Below the pieces are notes generated by a model that saw only the letters and a program-made list of their open reading frames with translations, was not told the origin of the DNA and did not search any database. The translations under genes and the position numbers were made by a program. A DNA stretch of 6,152 nt from Chloroflexota bacterium. GTDB taxonomy: Bacteria > Chloroflexota > Dehalococcoidia > Plut-88900. Shown here one piece after another: positions 1 to 6,060 of the stretch. How positions within the stretch are numbered: position 1 is the first letter of the stretch; the number at the start of each line of letters is the position of its first letter. The stretch is from the NCBI GenBank assembly GCA_022572865.1, contig JACZVB010000096.1, forward strand, positions 1 through 6,152, read 5' to 3'.

Positions 1-118
1 CGGTCGGCCGGCGTGAGGTGTGGGAGTCAGAGAGTGTGATGTTAGGGGCGGGGGACAGTTAGCGTTCAGGCTTTTGATGGCCTGACCAGTGCTGCAACAA
101 CACGGGAATGAGGTCTTT

Positions 119-580
119 ATGCCCAGACTGAACATCGGAGACCCGGCGCCAGAATTCACCCTTAAGGATTGCTACGGCAACAACGTTTCCAGCAAAGGGT
201 TGCTGGGGAAGAAGGTTCTCCTCTACTTCTTCACCAGTCCTGGTGGAGGCAACTGAACCCGCATGGCTCTCGGGTACCGGGAGCATGCTCAAGAGTTCTC
301 AGCCAAGAACCTTGTGGTCTACGGAATCAATGACAAAGACGCCGAGAGCGCCCGGCAATGGGTAGAGAAGGAGGAGCTGCCGTTTGTGGTGCTCCTGGAC
401 CCTGACCGGAGGGTGGGTATCGCCTATGGTATGTCTGACACTGCCTCTGAGCGGTACCTGGCGAACCCCGCTGATGGCCGCCGTCCGGCGGTGGTGATAG
501 ATGAGGAGGGTCGTATCGCTGCGTGGGAGCCGGACATGAACACGGTGGAGCAGATAGGTGCCCTTATATCCGCAATTTGA
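119..580 (+). CDS. Probable selenocysteine-containing peroxiredoxin (BCP/PrxQ type), UGA at codon 46
   Basis: Reading from ATG 119 gives a 153-residue thioredoxin-fold peroxidase if TGA 254-256 is read as selenocysteine; BCP/PrxQ proteins are about 150-160 residues. The start is preceded by GAGG at 110-113, 5 nt away. The N-terminus (IGDPAPEFTLKD, residues 6-17) is the classic AhpC/TSA opening. Strand residues VLLYFFTSPGGGN (33-45) lead to position 46, then TRMALGYRE (47-55). This aligns without gaps to the family block FYPKDDTPGCTKEACSFRD, with the TGA on the peroxidatic Cys. Downstream come YGIND (68-72), LLDPDRRVGIAYG (92-104) and RPAVVIDEEGRI (122-133), whose Arg122 matches the conserved active-site Arg. 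Family knowledge: such enzymes reduce H2O2 or organic hydroperoxides in the cytoplasm using thioredoxin-like donors. Oddities: the usual PxxxTxx lead is replaced by TSPGGGN, and only one other Cys (Cys18) exists. The alternative is a nonsense-mutated pseudogene, or a product restarting at ATG 263, which would lack the active site. Confidence 0.82.
261..288 (+). promoter_or_regulatory. Candidate bacterial SECIS stem-loop after UGA 254-256
   Basis: Four bases after the in-frame TGA a hairpin can be drawn. The outer arm GCATG (261-265) pairs with CATGC (284-288). G266 is bulged. CTCTC (267-271) pairs with GGGAG (279-283), including one G-U. GG (272-273) pairs with CC (277-278), leaving an apical loop GUA (274-276), or a seven-base loop GGGUACC if the last two pairs open. 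The apical loop begins with G and lies about 17 nt after the UGA. Both traits fit the known bacterial SECIS pattern (loop G, short spacing), where the element sits inside the coding sequence and is bound by SelB. I judged the fold by eye, without an energy calculation. Confidence 0.7.
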
Positions 581-600
581 ATGGAGATAGGGTTTTCTCC

Positions 601-747
601 TTCCATACATCTTCGGCAGTGGGAGTAAGTAAGAGGCTGGGACACTCCACCGTTTCGACCACCTTGGACATTTACAGTTACGTGTAAGGTGGCTGGTGGA
701 AAGAGGTGGCCAAAACCTTTGCCAAAGCTTTGGCCGACGATGAGTGA
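601..747 (+). pseudogene. Remnant of a tyrosine recombinase (phage integrase family), C-terminal end only
   Basis: In one frame the DNA reads VSKRLGHSTVSTTLDIYSYV at 625-684, then TAA, then a further in-frame stretch ending FAKALADDE and TGA at 745-747. LGHS followed by T-x-x-x-Y is the hallmark of the end of the tyrosine recombinase catalytic domain, which holds the last His and the nucleophilic Tyr (here Tyr675 region, ATTTACAGTTAC). No Arg-containing box or N-terminal domain is found before it; the sequence loses similarity upstream of about 601, with only HTSSAVG preceding. The internal TAA and the missing body show it is dead. Its position between the peroxiredoxin and the 3' end of tRNA-Leu suggests debris of an element once integrated at that tRNA, which is inference. 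Confidence 0.72.
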
Positions 748-774
748 CCACGAGTGGCGGCAATCGGGACTGAA

Positions 775-792
775 TCAGGTCACCATACCTGA
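775..792 (-). repeat. Short perfect hairpin downstream of the tRNA genes
   Basis: TCAGGT (775-780) and ACCTGA (787-792) form a 6-bp inverted repeat around a 6-nt loop. On the - strand it lies about 20 nt after the end of tRNA-Leu, where a terminator would be expected, but it is followed only by TTCAG and not by a T run. It may slow or end tRNA transcription, or be chance. A 14-bp palindrome (GCCAAAGCTTTGGC, 721-734) lies nearby but falls in the integrase remnant. Confidence 0.25.
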
Positions 793-810
793 GATTTAGC
801 TGCGAAATTG

Positions 811-897
811 TGGTGCCGAAGCCCGGACTCGAACCGGGACAGGGTTTCCCCCAACGGTTTTTGAGACCGTCGCGTCTGCCTATTCCGCCACTTCGGC
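811..897 (-). tRNA. tRNA-Leu (anticodon CAA)
   Basis: The reverse strand folds as a class II tRNA. The acceptor arm is GCCGAAG/CTTCGGC, and the 3' ACCA is encoded in the DNA (811-814 on the + strand). The anticodon stem ACGGT/ACCGT encloses the loop CTCAAAA, giving anticodon CAA. A long variable arm (GGGGGAAACCC) marks it as Leu. The T arm is CCCGG-TTCGAGT-CCGGG. It is probably co-transcribed with tRNA-Phe, which lies 26 nt upstream on the same strand. Confidence 0.96.
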
Positions 898-923
898 CGG
901 ACCGTCTGGATCAATTGGGGTCC

Positions 924-999
<76 letters not shown>

Positions 1000-1007
1000 T
1001 GCAGTGT

Positions 1008-1038
1008 ATTATGTTACCACACCCCTAATCTCGGTCAA
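1008..1038 (-). promoter_or_regulatory. Candidate promoter of the tRNA-Phe/tRNA-Leu unit
   Basis: On the - strand TTGACC (1033-1038) serves as a -35 box. The -10 could be TAACAT (1011-1016, 16-nt spacer) or CATAAT (1008-1013, 19-nt spacer), a few bases before the tRNA-Phe 5' end at 999. Neither pairing is ideal, but the position is right and the tract is AT-richer than its surroundings. Confidence 0.45.
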
Positions 1039-1096
1039 TCAGAGTGGAGGAGTTCATTGAACGGCCTCTATTGGTCTGTTGGACGAGTGCGCCGGT

Positions 1097-1125
1097 TTGA
1101 CAGCCCGTAGACCCGTGCCTATAGT
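1097..1125 (+). promoter_or_regulatory. Sigma-70 type promoter of the comEA-comEC operon
   Basis: TTGACA (1097-1102, six of six consensus) and TATAGT (1120-1125, five of six) are separated by exactly 17 nt. Transcription would begin near 1132, leaving a short leader before the comEA start at 1168. A housekeeping promoter this good suggests basal expression of the competence genes; no operator is evident in the gap. Confidence 0.7.
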
Positions 1126-1167
1126 TGGCCTAGCCCTGTTTCTTCTGGGTATCGAAAGGTGTTCCTG

Positions 1168-1701
1168 GTGAGGTCTCTCCTCCTCCCATCCTGCCTGGTC
1201 GCTATCGCCATCTCCACGTCGATCCTGGCGTCCGCTTGCCGTGACGATGGCTCCCTGGAGATCATTCTCCCCACCTCCACCACGCCTGCGGGCCCCGTGG
1301 CCTACGTCACCGGCGAGGTGTTGAACCCCGGGGTCTACACCCTTCCCCCTGGCGGCGACCGGATCATCGATGCCATAGAGGCCGCAGGGGGCTTTACCGA
1401 CCTGGCCGACGTCGACAGCGTCAACCTGGCGGCAAGGGTCTTCGACGAGCAGCATATACGGGTGCTGGCCCTGGGGGCTACAGCCACCGACGAGGATGCC
1501 GCCACCTCCCTTATAGATCTCAACAGCGCCTCTTCAGAGCTTCTTCAGACCCTCTCTGGCATCGGCCCTGCCAGGGCCCAGGACATCATCGACTATCGAG
1601 AGAGCAACGGCCCCTTCAATCGGATCGAAGACATCGTTGCCGTCAAGGGCATTGGAGAGAAGACCTTCGAGGCCATCCGCGAGCTGATCACCGTCAGGTG
1701 A
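1168..1701 (+). CDS. comEA: Competence protein ComEA (SLBB + helix-hairpin-helix DNA receptor)
   Basis: ComEA binds double-stranded DNA at the outer face of the membrane and hands it to the ComEC channel. The N-terminus (about residues 3-23) is one hydrophobic segment ending SILASAC, a membrane anchor or possibly a lipoprotein signal with an atypical lipobox. A linker rich in Thr and Pro follows. The SLBB domain starts around residue 42 (VAYVTGEVLNPGVYTLPPG), and a second conserved block reads DAIEAAGGF. The C-terminal helix-hairpin-helix pair starts about residue 115 (LIDLNSASSELLQTLSGIG, then PARAQDIIDYR and VAVKGIGEKTFEAI), the typical ComEA DNA-binding fold. I prefer GTG 1168 (177 residues) because AAGGTG at 1156-1161 sits 6 nt before it; GTG 1159 would overlap that site. 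It is the first gene of an operon with comEC, 36 nt downstream. Confidence 0.93.
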   Translation: MRSLLLPSCLVAIAISTSILASACRDDGSLEIILPTSTTPAGPVAYVTGEVLNPGVYTLPPGGDRIIDAIEAAGGFTDLADVDSVNLAARVFDEQHIRVLALGATATDEDAATSLIDLNSASSELLQTLSGIGPARAQDIIDYRESNGPFNRIEDIVAVKGIGEKTFEAIRELITVR

Positions 1702-1737
1702 GGTCAACACCTCGAATAAGGAGCATACCGAAGACCT

Positions 1738-3513
1738 TTGAAACTCGTTTACCTCAGCGGCGCCCTGGTCCTGGGAGTTTTCGCGGGCTCCAGCCTGGAG
1801 CCCGCGGCCCTGCCATTCTTCATCGCCGCCGGCTCCCTGGCCCTGGTGGCCGGGCTGGGCAGGAGGCATCGATACGCCCTGTACCTGGTCCTGGTGGCCG
1901 TTTTGCTGGCCGGATTCGGTCGCGGCACCTCAGAGGCCCCCGGCTCGACCAATGAGACCCTGAGCCGGTATCACGAAGGGTCGGTTGTAGAGGTGGAGGG
2001 CCTCATAGCCAACTACCCCGAGCCCCGTGGCGCTCTCACCCAGTTTCGTTTCCATGTGACCCGCTTGAGGGCTGGGGAGGCCTGGGAGGATGCGTCCGGC
2101 GCGGTGCTGGTCAGGGCCCCGCCGTCCCCCGAGCTGGCCGGCCTCAGGGAGCCTCCGTATTTCCGCTATGGCGATACCCTCCGGCTGACGGGAAGGTTGG
2201 AGGAGCCCCCGGTGCTCGATGACTTCGACTGGCGGGACCACCTGGCCCGAGAGGGGATTCATTCCCTCATGCTCCGGCCCCGGGCCATGTTTATCGATTC
2301 CGGTGGGGGCGTCCCCCTCCTCACTTTCATATATAGGATTAGGGAGGAGATGGCCAGGGGGCTCGCCCAGGCGCTGCCAGAACCCCAGGCATCCCTCTCC
2401 CAGGCCCTGGTATTAGGCCTCAGGGGGACACTGCCATCGGAGCTGAGGGACGACCTGGCGAAGACCGGCACGACCCACCTGATTGCCGTCTCCGGCATTC
2501 ATATGGGGATACTGGCCGGCCTGGTGAGCGTGGCTGCCATCGCATTGCTGGGCAGAAGAAGGCACTTATACATATTGATTCCCCTGCTGTTCCTCTGGGG
2601 CTATGCGCTGCTCACCGGGCTGGCCCCGCCAGTGGTCAGAGCGGCCATCATGGGAAGCCTCTACCTGTGGGCCGTGTATCTGGGGCGTCAGCGGAGCGGA
2701 ATGGTCGCTCTCGCGGCGGCGGCCGCCATCATGGTGGGGATAGATCCCGGCATACTGGAGGAGGTCTCCTTCCGGCTGAGCTTCCTGGCCATGGCGGGGC
2801 TGATCCTGCTGGCCCCCTGGTTTCAGGCTGGAGGCCGCCGGCTGGTGGCCCTGGTGTGGATGCCTGAAGGTCGAGGCCTTGGCCTGGCTTTACTGTTCGT
2901 CGATGTCGTCTCTATATCCCTGGCGGCCATCCTGGCTACCCTGCCCGTGGTGGCCTTCAACTTCCACATGGTCTCCCTGGTGGGGCTTCCTGCGACTATT
3001 ATCATTCTGCCCCTGTTTCCTCTGATACTGGTTACCTCGCTGTTGGTGGCCTTCTTCGGCGCATTCGCGCCGGCGGTGGCCCAGGGCCTGGGGTGGCTGG
3101 CCTGGCCCGGGCTGTCATACATGGTAGGGGTGGTGGAGACCTTCTCCTGGGCCCCTGCCCTCTCCATCGACCTCGGAGCCGCGGCGGTGCCCCTGACCTG
3201 GGCCTACTATGGCCTGGCGATAGCCATCCTGTGGCTTGCTCACAAGAGGTGGCCTCGATTCGTGTCTGGCCCGGACATAGATGCCATGACCGCAGGCCAG
3301 CCCGATGCAGCCATCGGCCTCACAGGCGTTCTGCGCCGCTGGAGATGGGGAGTCGCTTTTATGGTCATTCCGCCCATCCTCTTCCTGTTGGTGGCCCTGG
3401 CCCAGCCCTCGGTTGGGTGGACACCGCGGACACAGCTTGCTCTGGTATTGCCAGGGATAATGATACGCCAGATGGCCCCACTGTTACCTGAGTGTCTAAA
3501 CACTCCAGTATAA
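1738..3513 (+). CDS. comEC: Competence channel protein ComEC, truncated by an inserted element
   Basis: ComEC forms the inner-membrane channel that passes single-stranded DNA into the cell. The N-terminus has hydrophobic segments (about 4-35 and 46-60) and the soluble DUF4131/OB-like domain, ending near DDFDWRDHLAREGI (about 160-173). The competence domain follows with the signatures GLRGTLPSEL, THLIAVSGIHM (about 246-256), PPVVRAAIM and SFRLSFLAMAGLILL (from 344), then several membrane helices to about 555. A full ComEC has a further C-terminal metallo-beta-lactamase domain of about 250 residues; here none follows. After VGWTP (around 3412-3425) the frame runs about 30 non-homologous residues into the recombinase gene of the element and stops. 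The TTG start at 1738 is the only start codon after the in-frame stop at 1717; AAGGAG at 1718-1723 is 14 nt away, rather far. The membrane part could still be made, but normal DNA uptake is probably impaired. Confidence 0.9.
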   Translation: MKLVYLSGALVLGVFAGSSLEPAALPFFIAAGSLALVAGLGRRHRYALYLVLVAVLLAGFGRGTSEAPGSTNETLSRYHEGSVVEVEGLIANYPEPRGALTQFRFHVTRLRAGEAWEDASGAVLVRAPPSPELAGLREPPYFRYGDTLRLTGRLEEPPVLDDFDWRDHLAREGIHSLMLRPRAMFIDSGGGVPLLTFIYRIREEMARGLAQALPEPQASLSQALVLGLRGTLPSELRDDLAKTGTTHLIAVSGIHMGILAGLVSVAAIALLGRRRHLYILIPLLFLWGYALLTGLAPPVVRAAIMGSLYLWAVYLGRQRSGMVALAAAAAIMVGIDPGILEEVSFRLSFLAMAGLILLAPWFQAGGRRLVALVWMPEGRGLGLALLFVDVVSISLAAILATLPVVAFNFHMVSLVGLPATIIILPLFPLILVTSLLVAFFGAFAPAVAQGLGWLAWPGLSYMVGVVETFSWAPALSIDLGAAAVPLTWAYYGLAIAILWLAHKRWPRFVSGPDIDAMTAGQPDAAIGLTGVLRRWRWGVAFMVIPPILFLLVALAQPSVGWTPRTQLALVLPGIMIRQMAPLLPECLNTPV

Positions 3514-4975
3514 ATCTCTTGTCCTCCGGCGTAGCGTTCTGGATTCGGTCCTTAAGGTGTGGGTAGAGGTCCCTGATGGTATCGGCACTAACCAGTCTGC
3601 GCCTGGCCTCTTCGAGTGTCCCTTGCTGACGCTCCAACTCCTCGGTGATCCACGATCGCTCAGCTCTAAGCTCGGCCGACACCCGCTGGTAGGTCTCCTC
3701 CGATGTAATGTCGCGGGCATACCCACTATAAGCCTTGGCCTCCGCGTCGAGGAGCTTTGCCAATCTACGCTCTAGCCGCTTGATAGAGGCCTGCACCTTT
3801 TCTATAGCCTCCTGCTGAGTGTGTTCCTGCCCCTCTACGGCACTGAGAAACAGGTCCGGGTTCGACAGGAACGCTACGATTCTATCCCACACACGAGTCT
3901 CTATGACCGGACCGTTGACCGATTTGGAGTCGCAGGTTACACCCTTATCCGAGCCTTCGGCACCTGAGCATAGGTACCGGTAATAGACCCGACTCCCTCT
4001 ACGCTGGATTTTGCTTCGCCAGCGCTGACCACACTGCTCACATCGGAGCATGCCGCGCATTAGGTAGAACTGGGTCACTTTGCCTCCCTCGGCCTTGTTC
4101 CGGGCCAGGCGCTCCTGGACCCTGGCATATTCTTCTGGAGTAACTACCGGCTCCTCCACCAAGCCCGGAATGGGGCATTGGTCCTGTTCGTCCGTCCGCC
4201 TACTAGAGGTCTTCCCATAAGTCTGGCCCCGGCGAACTTTGGGCTCTACAGCCTGAGTCCTAAGGGCGACATAGGCCCCGCTATATACCGGATTGGAGAG
4301 GATCTTGGCTATAGTAGAAGCCGACCAGTGTAGCTTGCCGCTGGGAGAAGGAACGGAGGCCTCCGTCAAGAGCCGGGCAATGCGCCGCAGGGAAACTCCT
4401 TCCAGGGCCATCTGCCAGATGCGCCCTGCAACTGGAAAGGTGCTAGGAGCAGGTTCAAACCGACGGCCATTCCACCTGTACCCGTAGGCTGCGTGGGATG
4501 TGGTAGGCAGACCGCGCAGGCGGGCCCGGTCCCTAAGACCATCCCTGGCTCCCTGCTGGGCCCGGTGGACTTGCTTCTCCTTAGACCAGGCCGACAGGAA
4601 CTCCATCACCTCTCCCATGTCACCCTCGGGCACCTGGCCGTGCCTACACCGGATGATGACCCCCTGCTCCTCACACAGCGCCCTAAGCAGAAGGCGGTGG
4701 GCCGGTTTGGAGGGGCCCCTATCGGGATCGTACATGAATACGGCCTGGACCATCCGGGACCTGATAAGGTCCTTGAGCCGCTCCATAGCAGGGCTGTTCC
4801 AGACGGAGAGGGAGTGCCAGTCGGTGCCCAGCACGTAGTCATCAGGCACCTGAAAACCCTCTTCAGCAGCTAGGATCAGCGCTTCCTTAATCTGAGTCTC
4901 GGGGCTGATCTCCCTCTGGTCGTCAGTGGAGACCCTCCACCAGACGGCACCGGACTTAGCATACTGCCCATTCAT
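3365..4975 (-). CDS. Large serine recombinase (site-specific integrase), atypical catalytic centre
   Basis: This 536-residue protein would catalyse integration and excision of the element through a covalent seryl-DNA intermediate. The order of domains is resolvase catalytic domain (about 8-150), recombinase DNA-binding domain (about 160-290, with AYGYRW, WQMALEGVSLRRIARLL and SASTIAKILSNPVYSG), zinc ribbon with Cys312, Cys315, Cys336 and Cys348, then a coiled coil (about 384-462). The nucleophile is Ser16 in WRVSTDDQ, with Arg14 and Gln20. Asp52, Asp85-Arg86 and Glu133 are present. The positions of two normally conserved arginines, R45 and R71 in gamma-delta resolvase, are Ser61 and Ser89 here (D-9-S; DRGPS instead of DRLSR). 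ATG 4975 is chosen over ATG 5026 because AAGGAGG stands just before it; it follows the upstream gene by 26 nt. The last ~18 residues, rich in Gly and Pro, are encoded by host comEC DNA. Activity is uncertain. Confidence 0.9.
   Translation of the reverse strand: MNGQYAKSGAVWWRVSTDDQREISPETQIKEALILAAEEGFQVPDDYVLGTDWHSLSVWNSPAMERLKDLIRSRMVQAVFMYDPDRGPSKPAHRLLLRALCEEQGVIIRCRHGQVPEGDMGEVMEFLSAWSKEKQVHRAQQGARDGLRDRARLRGLPTTSHAAYGYRWNGRRFEPAPSTFPVAGRIWQMALEGVSLRRIARLLTEASVPSPSGKLHWSASTIAKILSNPVYSGAYVALRTQAVEPKVRRGQTYGKTSSRRTDEQDQCPIPGLVEEPVVTPEEYARVQERLARNKAEGGKVTQFYLMRGMLRCEQCGQRWRSKIQRRGSRVYYRYLCSGAEGSDKGVTCDSKSVNGPVIETRVWDRIVAFLSNPDLFLSAVEGQEHTQQEAIEKVQASIKRLERRLAKLLDAEAKAYSGYARDITSEETYQRVSAELRAERSWITEELERQQGTLEEARRRLVSADTIRDLYPHLKDRIQNATPEDKRFILECLDTQVTVGPSGVSLSLAIPEQAVSAVSTQPRAGPGPPTGRGWAE
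3410..3435. other. Probable att junction between comEC and the integrated element
   Basis: Left of here the sequence codes for ComEC helices; right of here the - strand codes for the conserved recombinase C-terminus (up to about SLAIPEQAVSAVS). Both reading frames lose family character in this interval, so the crossover lies inside it. Within it, GGTG-GA-CACC (3416-3425) is a perfect small dyad around a central dinucleotide, as at serine recombinase crossover sites, and GGACAC occurs twice (3419-3424 and 3428-3433). The exact core is inference. Confidence 0.5.
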
Positions 4976-4984
4976 ATTCTCAAA

Positions 4985-4990
4985 CCTCCT
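4985..4990 (-). promoter_or_regulatory. Ribosome binding site fixing the recombinase start
   Basis: On the - strand AGGAGG, within AAAAGGAGGTTT, lies 9 nt before ATG 4975. It is the strongest Shine-Dalgarno sequence in the window. It excludes the longer in-frame start at 5026, which would overlap the end of the upstream gene. Confidence 0.8.
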
Positions 4991-5001
4991 TTTGAGTTCT
5001 C

Positions 5002-6000
5002 TCAACGCCCTCCGAGCTTTTTGCACAGGCCGCAGCTACCGCGGATATAATGGAGCAGTAGATATCCATCAAGTGTCGCTGCTACTTTCTCCGCACAGGC
5101 CGATAGTCGATGGTGTGTTTCAGCCATCACCTTTAATGAATCACTGCCTTCCATGACAGATAAGAGTCTTTTGAACTGTTTCTTGGCCCCTGGACCCAGA
5201 TGACTGCCGAGGGTCTGGATCCGCTGTTGGTTCATCAAGTCGCTGTCTTGAATGGCTACCTGGTCGTCCAAGTCGAAGTGTTCACCAGTCTCGGTCTTCA
5301 TTAAAAGGTATCTAACGAAGGGTGGTAGTGCGGTGGTCAGAGAAGGCTTGCTTGACTCGATCATAGGTCTGACCGGCGCATTTAAGATCTGCGTCGCTTG
5401 CTTCGAAACGTTAGTATTCAGATGGGCTCGTGCCTGCAACTCTTCCAGATACGCCGTCTGCCACACTGTTAGCTCCCTCCAGAGCCGGTCTCCTTTCAAA
5501 TGCTGACGCAGATACCCGAACAAGGGGCTGGACTCAACACTCAGCTCTAAGTTCAAGGGCCTGCCTTGCTCTGCTATCACGGTTATGGGGCGACCCTGAT
5601 TCTCGACTGCCTCTGAAGCAACTCCCCACGTCTCTCCAACCTCCAGGCCGGGCCCGAAACTAACCCTCGACTGCCCTTCCTCCGTCTCATCACCTCTCCC
5701 TGGCAGGCCGAACTCTGTCTCACCCAGCTGGGGAGGCTGAAGTGAGGGAACTGCCACCGCTCTTCTCAGGTATCCTACTAGGCCTATCAGGTCTTCCTCA
5801 TGTCTCTCCAAGGCCCTACCTAGCTGCTCTCTTTTCACCTGATCGAAACGTCGCTCCTGACGGGCGCGTTCGATGTTATCCGCGATGCTCCGCTTTGTTC
5901 TCCGGTACTTCGTTGCCAACTGGTCCTGAGTACGGCCCTGGTCGTACTCCTCCAGCCACTGACGGGCAAGTGCCGGGCCTATTTTTGGTCCTCTAGGCAT
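5002..6000 (-). CDS. Helix-turn-helix protein of unknown function, partner of the recombinase
   Basis: I do not recognise this 332-residue family. Residues about 10-47 (ARQWLEEYDQGRTQDQLATK, then YRRTKRSIADNIERAR) look like a helix-turn-helix of the kind that opens resolvase or sigma-like DNA-binding domains. A long linker rich in Gly, Glu and Pro (about 88-150) separates it from a mostly helical C-terminal part with no motif I can name. A CxxC pair (Cys323, Cys326) lies near the end, in a Gly- and Lys-rich tail; one pair alone is not a zinc finger. There is no signal peptide or membrane segment. It is the first gene of an operon with the recombinase, 26 nt apart. Its place suggests a regulator of the element or a helper (for example a directionality factor) of the recombinase, but that is inference. 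The ATG at 6000 has only a weak GAAGA upstream. Confidence 0.72.
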   Translation of the reverse strand: MPRGPKIGPALARQWLEEYDQGRTQDQLATKYRRTKRSIADNIERARQERRFDQVKREQLGRALERHEEDLIGLVGYLRRAVAVPSLQPPQLGETEFGLPGRGDETEEGQSRVSFGPGLEVGETWGVASEAVENQGRPITVIAEQGRPLNLELSVESSPLFGYLRQHLKGDRLWRELTVWQTAYLEELQARAHLNTNVSKQATQILNAPVRPMIESSKPSLTTALPPFVRYLLMKTETGEHFDLDDQVAIQDSDLMNQQRIQTLGSHLGPGAKKQFKRLLSVMEGSDSLKVMAETHHRLSACAEKVAATLDGYLLLHYIRGSCGLCKKLGGR

Positions 6001-6060
6001 TCTTCATAAATTGGGGCTTGACAACTTCTGGGCGATTATTCCCTAGCTAATATGACACTA

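Noticed and set aside
66..85. Hairpin TCAGGC/GCCTGA upstream of the peroxiredoxin
   Set aside because: It has only a 6-bp stem and no T run, and no gene end is recognisable in 1-118. Nothing else in that stretch, including a promoter, could be supported.
263..580. Separate 105-residue protein starting at ATG 263
   Set aside because: It is in frame with the peroxiredoxin, has no ribosome binding site, begins inside the proposed SECIS stem and would lack the first strands and catalytic position. Better read as the second part of the 119-580 gene.
299..763. 154-codon open frame on the - strand
   Set aside because: It lies antisense to the peroxiredoxin and integrase remnant, has no recognisable motif, and the + strand reading has clear family similarity.
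1054..1455. 133-codon - strand frame over comEA and other long antisense frames in comEA/comEC
   Set aside because: These are shadows caused by high GC codon use; comEA and comEC are supported by conserved domains.
1700..1713. GAGGT-CAAC-ACCTC hairpin between comEA and comEC
   Set aside because: Five pairs without a T run is too weak for a terminator and the genes look co-transcribed; possibly chance.
4493..4873. 126-codon + strand frame inside the recombinase
   Set aside because: It is antisense to the conserved catalytic domain of the recombinase and has no motif or ribosome binding site.
6018..6055. + strand promoter beginning with TTGACA at 6018-6023
   Set aside because: No -10 box lies at 16-18 nt (the sequence there is CCCTAG); the TAATAT further on is about 25 nt away.
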